9,467 nucleotides of DNA from Opitutaceae bacterium (lineage in GTDB: Bacteria > Verrucomicrobiota > Verrucomicrobiae > Opitutales > Opitutaceae). Every line of letters begins with the position of its first letter. Position 1 is the first letter of the stretch. Location: contig JAISAX010000205.1 in assembly GCA_031266495.1 (NCBI GenBank), forward strand, positions 1-9,467, given 5' to 3'. Below the pieces are notes generated by a model, which did not search any database, was not told the DNA's origin, and was given only the letters and a program-made list of their open reading frames with translations. Below are positions 1 to 5,749 of this stretch, piece by piece. Made by a program: the position numbers and the translations under genes.

Positions 1-1286
1 TCCACGTGGAACAAACCGGCGAGCGCCGCCTCGGCTGGACGCCCGGCTCCGACCAGGTTGCCTGCTGGATGACGTACACCACCGAAGAAACCACCCGCAT
101 CGCGCGGGAAAACCTGACCCGCTCTGCCATGTATTCGGGCAACATCACCGGCACCGGCGCCCGCTACTGTCCGAGCTTCGAGGACAAGATCGTCCGGTTC
201 GCCGACAAACCCCGTCACCTGCTTTTCCTCGAACCCGAAGGCCGCTCCACCAACGAGTATTATGTCAACGGCCTCTCCACCTCGCTGCCATTCGACGTGC
301 AACAACAACTCGTCCACAGCGTGCCCGGTCTCGAAAACGCCATCCTGCTGCGCCCCGCCTACGCGGTCGAATACGACTTCGCCCCCCCCACCCAGCTCTT
401 CCTCTCGCTCGAATCGAAAAAAGTGGAAAACCTCTTTTTCGCCGGCCAGATCAACGGCACTTCCGGCTACGAGGAAGCCGCCTGTCAGGGACTCGTCGCC
501 GGAGCCAACGCCGTGCACAAGGTCCGCGGCGAAGCCCCGCTGATCATCGGGCGGCATGAAGGTTACATCGGCGTGCTCATCGACGATCTCGTCACCAAGG
601 GCACGACCGAGCCTTACCGGATGTTCACCAGCCGCGCCGAGTACCGGCTGCTCTTCAACCACGGCAGCGCCGAGCTGCGCCTCCTTGACCACGCCCGCGC
701 GCACGGACTCGTCTCCCCGACCCGGATCGCCCGGATCGAAGAAAAAAAACGCCGGATCGGGGAATGGGTCAACATGCTCGAAACCACCCGTCCGCCCCGT
801 CCGTCGCCGCCATCGCCGTCCGTCGGCAGCGGGGCAGGAGGGCAGGGGACGGGGCAGGGGACCTGGGCCGACTCGATCCGGCGCGGCAGCCTTGCGGGCG
901 CGGGAGAAAAAAGCCCCGGAAACGACCCTCCTGTTTTGCCGTCCGGTTTCGGAGACCTTTCCGTTTCGCTCCGGCAGGAAGTCCTCTATCGGGTCGCCTA
1001 CAAGGGTTATCTGGAACGCGAACAGCGGCAGATCGAAAAACTCTCGCAAATCGAAAAGATCAAAATCCCGCCAACCCTCGACTACGCGCAAGTTCGCGGC
1101 CTGCGCCACGAGAGTGTCCAGAAGCTGACATCGCTGAAACCTTCCACTCTCGGACAGGCCAGCCGGATCAGCGGCGTCAACCCCGCCGACATCAGCATCC
1201 TCATGGTTATCATCGCGGCAGGGCAGGGGAGGGGAGGGGGGAATGTACAGGAGTGTGCCGCGGAAACGCCCAGGACCTGCTCATAG
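1..1286 (+). CDS. mnmG: MnmG (GidA), tRNA uridine-5-carboxymethylaminomethyl modification enzyme, 3' part
   Basis: With MnmE, MnmG installs the carboxymethylaminomethyl group on wobble uridine 34 of certain tRNAs, using FAD; it acts in the cytoplasm. The gene is open at the left edge (frame 3), so the GTG at 6 is not its start and the Rossmann N-terminus lies outside. Family motifs seen are ARYCPSFEDKIVRF (with the conserved cysteine), LEPEGRSTNEYYVNGLSTSL, FAGQINGTSGYEEAACQGL, YIGVLIDDLVTKGTTEPYRM and TSRAEYRLL, then the C-terminal helical region with TLDYAQVRGL and LGQASRISGVNPADIS. Two features are odd. About 55 residues (codons at roughly 780-950) are Gly/Pro/Ser-rich low complexity where relatives have ordinary helical sequence. 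The protein also ends ILMVIIAAGQGRGGG plus 15 residues with no family resemblance, where relatives end soon after a hydrophobic ILLVWL-type segment. No rsmG (gidB) follows. Identity is certain; function with the altered tail is likely but unproven. Confidence 0.96.
   Translation, partial: HVEQTGERRLGWTPGSDQVACWMTYTTEETTRIARENLTRSAMYSGNITGTGARYCPSFEDKIVRFADKPRHLLFLEPEGRSTNEYYVNGLSTSLPFDVQQQLVHSVPGLENAILLRPAYAVEYDFAPPTQLFLSLESKKVENLFFAGQINGTSGYEEAACQGLVAGANAVHKVRGEAPLIIGRHEGYIGVLIDDLVTKGTTEPYRMFTSRAEYRLLFNHGSAELRLLDHARAHGLVSPTRIARIEEKKRRIGEWVNMLETTRPPRPSPPSPSVGSGAGGQGTGQGTWADSIRRGSLAGAGEKSPGNDPPVLPSGFGDLSVSLRQEVLYRVAYKGYLEREQRQIEKLSQIEKIKIPPTLDYAQVRGLRHESVQKLTSLKPSTLGQASRISGVNPADISILMVIIAAGQGRGGGNVQECAAETPRTCS
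831..860 (+). repeat. G-quadruplex-type G-tract cluster inside mnmG
   Basis: Five runs of three or four G (831-834, 840-842, 845-848, 851-854, 857-860) are separated by 2-5 bases, which fits the standard four-tract G-quadruplex pattern on the coding strand. It encodes the Gly-rich part of the low-complexity linker (GAGGQGTGQG). Folding is an inference from pattern only. Confidence 0.7.
1221..1241 (+). repeat. G-quadruplex-type G-tract cluster at the mnmG 3' end
   Basis: Four G runs of 3, 4, 4 and 6 (1221-1223, 1226-1229, 1231-1234, 1236-1241) are separated by one or two bases, a tight quadruplex pattern on the coding strand. It lies exactly where the MnmG protein leaves the family consensus (IIAAGQGRGGG). 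The tract is prone to slippage, so the downstream reading frame may be a product of tract-length change. Confidence 0.7.
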
Positions 1287-1323
1287 GCGCATCTCAAAAA
1301 CCGGACCTGTTCATTCTCTCGCG

Positions 1324-1348
1324 GTAGGGAGGCCACTCCGAGGCCTCC
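1324..1348 (+). repeat. REP-like hairpin with GTAG head
   Basis: A GTAG tetranucleotide (1324-1327) overlaps the base of a perfect 7-bp stem, GGAGGCC at 1328-1334 and GGCCTCC at 1342-1348, with a 7-nt loop. A competing outer pairing TCGCGG (1319-1324) / CCGCGA (1347-1352) is possible. GTAG at the 5' foot of a hairpin is the known signature of REP sequences mobilised by REP-associated tyrosine transposases (RAYT/TnpA_REP). It lies about 40 bases after the mnmG stop and could also help end transcription, but no T tract follows. Confidence 0.55.
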
Positions 1349-1403
1349 GCGAAAACGTCCCGATTTCCCCATGAAAGTCCAAACCGCCTCTCCGCCCGGG
1401 TGT

Positions 1404-1583
1404 AATTGAAAGTGATGGGAAATCCGAAATTTCGCTTGAACCGGATCAGGACCCGTAGGGGCGCACTTCACGTGCGCCCGTTGTCGTTGATGACCATCGG
1501 CGCCTCATTCTGCGAACGGACGCGGATGCGGATGCGGGCGCACGTGAAGTGCGCCCCTACGTCTGTTCCCATCACTTTCAATT
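1404..1583. mobile_element. 180-bp nested inverted-repeat element (REP pair inside 17-bp terminal repeats)
   Basis: The outer ends are perfect 17-bp inverted repeats at 1404-1420 and 1567-1583. Inside is a perfect 27-bp inverted pair at 1454-1480 and 1535-1561. Each inner arm is itself a hairpin, GGGCGCAC / GTGCGCCC with a 5-nt TTCAC loop, headed by GTAG (1455-1458 on +, 1557-1560 on -). This matches a BIME: two REPs in opposite orientation. The 54-bp centre contains tandem GCGGAT units (about 1521-1534), and CGAAATTTCG (1425-1434) is a further small palindrome. No coding potential is apparent. No clear target-site duplication is visible, so calling it a MITE is inference; the repeats themselves are directly seen. 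Confidence 0.7.
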
Positions 1584-1635
1584 CCCCCCCCCCCTTCCTC
1601 CGCTGTTTCCACTGAGAACGTCGGGAGGGGGGGGG
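1584..1635. repeat. C11 and G9 homopolymer pair flanking the nested element
   Basis: A run of 11 C (1584-1594) begins at the last base of the nested inverted-repeat element, and a run of 9 G (1627-1635) follows 32 bases later. The two could pair as a long G:C stem. They lie 45-96 bases beyond the esterase stop codon (minus strand). Both are slippage-prone, so the run lengths may be inaccurate or variable. No promoter or gene is seen in 1636-1679. Confidence 0.6.
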
Positions 1636-1679
1636 CAAAAATCAGCTAACTCATTGGTTATGCGAAGAATGCCAGAAAC

Positions 1680-3629
1680 TCACCCGGCTTTCGCCGTTAT
1701 CGCCGCCGCCGGACGCCACGGAAGCGCACCGGAGTTTTTTACGGGACGGGAGTAGATTTTCCCGTCGCTGCCGAGCGCGTGGAGCGTCCTGAAATCGGGG
1801 CCTCCGAAGCAGATCGAAAGCACTGCCGCACCGCCCGGCAACGGGAGAATCGCGCCGGTGCGACCGTTGGCGTCGAGAATTTGCACGCCGGACGCGGTGG
1901 CAACGTACATAAAACCGTTGCCGGACGCCTCGGCGGCGACATCGGTGGCACGCGAATCGTCGTCCTCGTCGCGCTTGTGGAGGACGTGGAAGGTTTGTCC
2001 GAAGGCGAGCGTGCCGTCTTTTTCGAGCCGCCAACTGTGGCCACGCGTGGTGCGGCCTTCGATGCCCGCCAGCCAGTTGCCGTCGCAGGAGATGGCCAGC
2101 GTCCAGGAATGGAGGTTCTCCCCGGGCTCTCGCTCTCCTCCTCGCTCTCCTCCGGGATGGACAAGTTTTGCTTTCGCGCTGTTTTCCCCTTCCGCACGGT
2201 GACGCACCATAAAAATGTTTCCCGATTTGTCGGCGGCATAAATATCGCCGTTCGTCGCAACCGCCACGGAGTCCCATTGGTCCGGAATCCGGCGCACAGG
2301 CGTCCGCGCCGCGCCGTCCGGGATGAGGCGTTCGAGTGTTGCGTCATCCGGCACCGGCATCGGCATATCGGGAGGGTTCGGGGTCTGGTGCCGGTGCCAA
2401 TTGGTTCGCACGAGCCTGGTCACGCCGTCCTTGTCGAAAGCCATCAGAACGCCGGCGCCGGCCGGCTCCCATGTTCCACCGGGCGCAAGACGAAAAATAA
2501 CCGGACGGTTGGAGTCGGCAGGCGCAGGCAGGTTCTGCTGGCGGGTTTTGTCCATGGTTTTCTTTATGGCCAGCGACAGATGCAGCACGCCGTCCTTGTC
2601 CGCACGGAGTTTCGCCGGTGTTGTCACGTCGCCGCCGCCGTCGCCGGTGCCGGCGCCGGCGGGTAACTCCGCCGCGATTTCCCAGCGTGTGGCGGGCGGG
2701 AGCGCGGCGCGGAGGATGTGGTTGCGCGAGGTCGTGCCGGCCTTCACGGAGGCGGGCCAGCCTTTCCAGAGGTAGCGCATGACGCGCGGGAAGAGCGCGG
2801 TCATGTGCACGGGGGAGTGGCGTCCGTCGCCAAACTCGTGGTCAAACTCGTAGCCGGCGAAATCCAGTGCGCGCACCATGGCGTTGTTGGCGCTCCACCA
2901 GTCGCCGAACGACGTCCACATGTCGCCGGTGCCGCTTTGGACAAAAATGCGCAGCGGCTTCGGTTCGGTTTTATGGATGAGCGTGGGGTAAATGTGACTG
3001 CCGCGCAGACCGGTGTAGGAGCCGATGGCGCTGCACACGCGCGGGAATTCGTGCGGGAGCGCCCAGGCGGCGTTGAAGGCGGCGGCGGCTCCGCTGCTGC
3101 CCCCGGCGATCATGCGGTCGTTGCCATCGTGCGAGAGGCGCACGGGGCGTCCGTCGGCGGTGCGGAGTTTTTCCACGGCGGGCAGGATCTCGTTGAGCAA
3201 AAAGTGCGCGTAACGTTCGCCGGGGCTGTCGTATTCAAACGTGCGGTTGTGGCGGAGGCCGGAGGGGTCAACCACGCCGGGCACGCCGCCGGATGGCACG
3301 ATGACGCCGATGGTGACGGGCATTTCGCCGGCGGCGATGAGGTTGTCGAAAACAATCTCGAAACGATAGTCGCCGCCGTCCTGGAAAACGGCGGTGCATG
3401 CGGGCGTTTTTCCGTCGTAGGCGGCGGGCACGTAAACGCGGATTTTGCGGCGCGTGCCGGGGAAGGTTTGCGAGTCGTTCCACTCGAAGGATAGGGTCTC
3501 GCCTGGCTCGACGCCGTCGGCGCGGCGCTGGCTTTCGGGCGGGAGCGGGAAGTTTTCGGGCGGCGGCGCGGCATCTGCCGCCACCGGCGCCGCAACGATG
3601 GAGGCGGCGAGAGCGAGGATTTTTGGCAT
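1680..3629 (-). CDS. Secreted esterase (Fes/esterase D-like) fused to an SMP-30/gluconolactonase-like C-terminal domain
   Basis: A 649-residue protein. The ATG at 3629 is chosen because it opens a signal peptide (MPKILALAASIVAAPVAADA, cleavage near residue 20); an upstream in-frame ATG at 3830 would add 67 non-family residues. No clear Shine-Dalgarno is seen. Residues about 45-295 match the enterochelin-esterase/putative-esterase alpha/beta hydrolase fold: RKIRVYVPAAYD, VFQDGGDYR, nucleophile elbow GGSSG (Ser178), then GDGRHSPVH (likely catalytic His271) and a Trp-rich end. The acid may be Asp236 or Asp243. Residues about 300-440 are a linker region I do not recognise. Residues about 450-635 resemble SMP-30/gluconolactonase beta-propellers (SVAVATNGDIYAADKSGNIF; GVQILDANGRTGAILPLP; CFGGPDFRTLHA). 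The likely role is extracytoplasmic hydrolysis of a carbohydrate ester or lactone; the substrate is unknown. The neighbouring AraC gene on the same strand is its probable regulator. Confidence 0.85.
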   Translation of the reverse strand: MPKILALAASIVAAPVAADAAPPPENFPLPPESQRRADGVEPGETLSFEWNDSQTFPGTRRKIRVYVPAAYDGKTPACTAVFQDGGDYRFEIVFDNLIAAGEMPVTIGVIVPSGGVPGVVDPSGLRHNRTFEYDSPGERYAHFLLNEILPAVEKLRTADGRPVRLSHDGNDRMIAGGSSGAAAAFNAAWALPHEFPRVCSAIGSYTGLRGSHIYPTLIHKTEPKPLRIFVQSGTGDMWTSFGDWWSANNAMVRALDFAGYEFDHEFGDGRHSPVHMTALFPRVMRYLWKGWPASVKAGTTSRNHILRAALPPATRWEIAAELPAGAGTGDGGGDVTTPAKLRADKDGVLHLSLAIKKTMDKTRQQNLPAPADSNRPVIFRLAPGGTWEPAGAGVLMAFDKDGVTRLVRTNWHRHQTPNPPDMPMPVPDDATLERLIPDGAARTPVRRIPDQWDSVAVATNGDIYAADKSGNIFMVRHRAEGENSAKAKLVHPGGERGGEREPGENLHSWTLAISCDGNWLAGIEGRTTRGHSWRLEKDGTLAFGQTFHVLHKRDEDDDSRATDVAAEASGNGFMYVATASGVQILDANGRTGAILPLPGGAAVLSICFGGPDFRTLHALGSDGKIYSRPVKNSGALPWRPAAAITAKAG

Positions 3630-3830
3630 GGCGTGTTTGTTACGGGAATGGATGGACGAATGTCGGTCGGGCAACAGGGCTTGGCGCTCGAGCACCTTGG
3701 AAGGCCTGAAGGCAGGGAGAGGAGGGTGCTGCCGACGCTGGCGCCGGACAACAAGAAACCAGGAAACGCCACACGCCGGGCAGGGCCATGCACGGCCACG
3801 TGCGCACGCAACACGCCAGTGCCACTCCAC
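3630..3830 (-). promoter_or_regulatory. Esterase-AraC intergenic region with a small palindrome
   Basis: A 201-base gap lies between the AraC stop and the esterase start. It carries a 14-bp palindrome with one mismatched pair, GGCGCTCGAGCACC (3683-3696), centred about 60 bases upstream of the esterase ATG. This is a possible regulator site, but AraC-type proteins usually bind direct repeats, so the link is weak. No convincing -35/-10 pair or terminator was found. Confidence 0.25.
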
Positions 3831-4844
3831 TCAGCGTCTTTTCCTCGCGTCCCTTTTGGCATGGATGCCCAGCCTGGAGGGCGGCAGACCCAGCGTGTGG
3901 CTAAACGCGCGGCTGAAGGTGGCCATATCGCGAAAACCCAACCGTTCGGCAGTCTCCTTCACCGACACTCCCTCGGAGAGCAATATCGCGGCCTGCCTCA
4001 ACCTCGACTCCCGCAAGTGCTGTCCGATGCTGATCCCCGTCTGCGCCCGGAACACCGCGCACAAATGACTCGTGCTCAGGCCCACGCGTCGCGCCAGTTC
4101 GGCGAGCGACAGAAACCGGTGCGGTTGTGCCTCCACCTCGCGTCGCACCCGCGTCACGATATCTTCCGGAAAACCCCTGCCACCGCCGCCACCCGTCGCG
4201 CCACCATCTTGCGTCTCCCCCCTCCCTCCCGCTCCCGATCCCGCTGCTGCTCCTCCTGCCACCGGATCTGCCGTGCGCCCGCTCTCAGCCGATTCGCTGC
4301 CAACCGCCAGCCACGGATAAATCGACAACAGCACCGCCAGCAATTCCGCGCTCAGCAACGTCCCCGACACCGCATCCACCGCTCCCGACCGCCACAGATT
4401 GATCACGGCCAGCAAGTGGCCCAGCGCCTCTTCCGGTAACCGCTGCGGCGTCAATTTCCGTACCGAAGGTGCCGTGCGTCCCGGCCATTCGAACCTGGCG
4501 TAGAACCAGTGGAGTTTTCCGGCGCTCACCCCGCTGTAGTTGTGGAAATGCAACGGCGGAATCAGCGCTGCCATCCCCGGCTCCAGCGCATGGTTGATCC
4601 GGTTCACGCGCAAGGTTCCGCTCCCGCCCAGCACTGCCAGGAGCACCCAGTAATGGTGAAAATGGTCTGTTGGCGCACTCCCGCTGTGCAACTCCCGCCG
4701 GTGACGTCGGGAAAAGCACGTGATATTGTCAGGCAGCGCGCCCTCTGCGCGCCGCCGTCCCCGCTCGTAGTTTTCGGGATGCAGGCTGACGCCGCTCACG
4801 CAGCGCGCCAGCCGTTTCAGGGACAAGGGAGATGCATTATTCAC
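3831..4844 (-). CDS. AraC-family transcriptional regulator with cupin-like sensor domain
   Basis: The N-terminal sensor looks like the AraC arabinose-binding/cupin fold: HFHHYWVLLAVLGGSGTL, then LEPGMAALIPPLHFHNYSG and LHWFYARFEW. The C-terminus has two helix-turn-helix units: LSLAELARRVGLSTSHLCAVF, then SVKETAERLGFRDMATFSRAFS followed by the family's G.PPSR ending. A glycine-rich linker of about 40 residues (GGAAAGSGAGGRG...GGATGGGGGRG) separates sensor and DNA-binding parts, unusually long for the family. The start is uncertain. An ATG at 4925 gives 364 residues, but its first 20 (with LCLCASVVN) are read from the repeat element at 4872-5127, so I prefer the GTG at 4844 (337 residues); neither has a clear Shine-Dalgarno. 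It lies 201 bases upstream of the esterase on the same strand, so it probably controls that gene in response to a sugar-like ligand (inference). Confidence 0.9.
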   Translation of the reverse strand: MNNASPLSLKRLARCVSGVSLHPENYERGRRRAEGALPDNITCFSRRHRRELHSGSAPTDHFHHYWVLLAVLGGSGTLRVNRINHALEPGMAALIPPLHFHNYSGVSAGKLHWFYARFEWPGRTAPSVRKLTPQRLPEEALGHLLAVINLWRSGAVDAVSGTLLSAELLAVLLSIYPWLAVGSESAESGRTADPVAGGAAAGSGAGGRGETQDGGATGGGGGRGFPEDIVTRVRREVEAQPHRFLSLAELARRVGLSTSHLCAVFRAQTGISIGQHLRESRLRQAAILLSEGVSVKETAERLGFRDMATFSRAFSHTLGLPPSRLGIHAKRDARKRR

Positions 4845-4871
4845 AGGATCATAAGGGAAGTTCTGAAAATT

Positions 4872-5127
4872 AACCACGGAGGCACAAAGACACAGATAGA
4901 TGTACAGAGGCACAGAAAAATACACAAAGAGAGATTTTTATTTTTATCGTATCTTGCAGGTATAAATCAGGTTCCATTAGCTGCCCACGAAACACACGAA
5001 AGAACACGAAAAAAAGACAGAAATCCGATGGATTGTTTTTCGTGTGTTTTCGTGTGTTTCGTGGGCAACTCTCCGGTAAATCTTTGGTTGCGGCCCCGCC
5101 GCTCCAGGCCTTTGTGCCTCCGTGGTT
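4872..5127. mobile_element. 256-bp nested inverted-repeat element
   Basis: The outer ends are perfect 18-bp inverted repeats, AACCACGGAGGCACAAAG at 4872-4889 and its complement at 5110-5127. Inside is a 32-bp inverted pair (4982-5013 and 5036-5067, 30 of 32 matching) made of ACGAAACACACGAAA-type sequence, forming a hairpin with a 22-nt loop. The architecture (outer terminal repeats around an inner long hairpin) mirrors the element at 1404-1583, with unrelated sequence. Similar CACGGAGGCACAAAG and ACGAAACACACGAAA sequences are, to my knowledge, dispersed repeats in Verrucomicrobiota and Planctomycetota. It ends 2 bases before the fic remnant's stop codon and covers the region upstream of the AraC gene. 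No gene was found in it. Confidence 0.7.
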
Positions 5128-5129
5128 TT

Positions 5130-5406
5130 TTATTTTTTGATATAACGTGCGCTTCTTGTGGAGCCGATCTTTTCGATCAGGTTCGTCTTTTGCATTTCCC
5201 CGAGGTTTATCTGCTCCTCGAAGGAGATGTAGCGTCCTGCGTCGAAGCCGTTTTTATACAACAACAAGAGCGACAAAAGGCGCGAGAGGAAAGGCCTCTT
5301 TGCGTGAACCCTCGCGCTGACGCCATTCGTAAATGGCCGTGGCAATGTTGACGATGCCCGAGGAGAGCGAGCCGGTGACAAAAAAAGTGTAGTCGAAACG
5401 CTTCAT
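5130..5406 (-). pseudogene. Degraded Fic-family (AMPylase) gene, core deleted
   Basis: Fic proteins transfer AMP to target proteins through an HPFxxGNGRxxR core. Here only the ends remain. From ATG 5406 the frame reads MKRFDYTFFVTGSLSSGIVN, then IATAIYEWRQREGSRKEAF, a typical Fic N-terminus, and stops at 5254. In another frame, from about 5270 to the stop at 5130, it reads LLLLYKNGFDAGRYISFEEQ and then NLIEKIGSTRSARYIKK, matching the post-core helix and the C-terminal winged-helix tail of Fic/HTH proteins. The core motif and well over 100 residues on each side are missing, and the two parts are out of frame, so several deletions are implied. No Shine-Dalgarno is seen. The lower GC than neighbouring genes suggests acquisition by transfer. 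The identity rests on recognised motif fragments rather than alignment. Confidence 0.65.
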
Positions 5407-5434
5407 GGTAATAGGGAAGTCGGGATGTTTTTCC

Positions 5435-5522
5435 GATAATCTGCATATTTTACGCATAAAAATGTGCAGATTATCAATGCCATATGAGTACTTTCTGCAT
5501 ATTCTCCAAAATAAAATATGCA
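5435..5522. promoter_or_regulatory. AT-rich palindrome cluster upstream of the fic remnant
   Basis: A perfect 11-bp inverted repeat, GATAATCTGCA (5435-5445) / TGCAGATTATC (5465-5475), is followed by a perfect 8-bp pair, TGCATATT (5496-5503) / AATATGCA (5515-5522). CTGCATATT occurs in both (5441-5449 and 5495-5503). The cluster begins 29 bases upstream of the fic remnant's ATG and is the most AT-rich part of the window. A former operator/promoter for the fic gene, perhaps bound by its own winged-helix tail, is an inference. Confidence 0.45.
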
Positions 5523-5527
5523 AAATT

Positions 5528-5567
5528 GGGGGGGGGGGGGGAGAAAGGAGGGAAGAAAGAGGAGGAA
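5528..5567 (+). repeat. G14 run in a 40-base all-purine tract
   Basis: Fourteen consecutive G (5528-5541) continue into A/G-only sequence up to 5567, directly in front of the conserved PEP-CTERM leader. Such a tract can slip or form triplex/quadruplex structures. The length may be uncertain in the assembly. Confidence 0.8.
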
Positions 5568-5749
5568 TGCCTGCACCACGGGGGAAAGTGCAGGCGATGA
5601 ATCGTAAAAAATGCCAACTATTCCATAGGAACTGCCATTCCTGAATCATCAAGAATCAGGTAACATCGTCAAAAATCATCAGTGCCTTTCGTTCGCAGTC
5701 AGGCGCGGTGATCCCCGACAACCCAACCACACAACCCGACCGTCAACCC
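5567..5749 (+). promoter_or_regulatory. Conserved PEP-CTERM gene leader, copy 1
   Basis: This stretch is about 88% identical by eye to 8330-8513, and both end exactly at the ATG of a PEP-CTERM gene. It starts with a perfect 8-bp hairpin, GCCTGCAC (5569-5576) / GTGCAGGC (5588-5595). Next comes a segment where GGAA (5628-5631) can pair with TTCC on either side (5621-5624 or 5638-5641), and then CCTGA / TCAGG (5640-5644 / 5656-5660). The last 31 bases carry three CAACCC units (5719-5724, 5732-5737, 5744-5749) and no Shine-Dalgarno. It probably contains the promoter and 5' untranslated region, but I cannot place the transcription start. The hairpin part also resembles a dispersed genomic repeat. 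Confidence 0.6.

Noticed and set aside
1404..1583. CRISPR array or tRNA in the repeat-rich intergenic region
   Set aside because: The repeats are inverted rather than regularly spaced direct copies, and no cloverleaf or tRNA-like termini were found.
1584..1635. Rho-independent terminator for the esterase formed by the C11/G9 pair
   Set aside because: The loop is 32 bases and no T tract follows the stem on the minus strand, so pairing is possible but a terminator is not supported.
1779..2666. Long plus-strand frame opposite the esterase gene, and similar long frames at 2718-3494 and 3445-4439
   Set aside because: These are antisense shadows of GC-rich coding sequence. They lack recognisable domains, while the minus strand encodes clear family motifs.
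5608..5626. Sigma-54 type promoter in the PEP-CTERM leader (TGGCA on the minus strand near 5612)
   Set aside because: The GC element at the -12 position is missing and the orientation is away from the gene.
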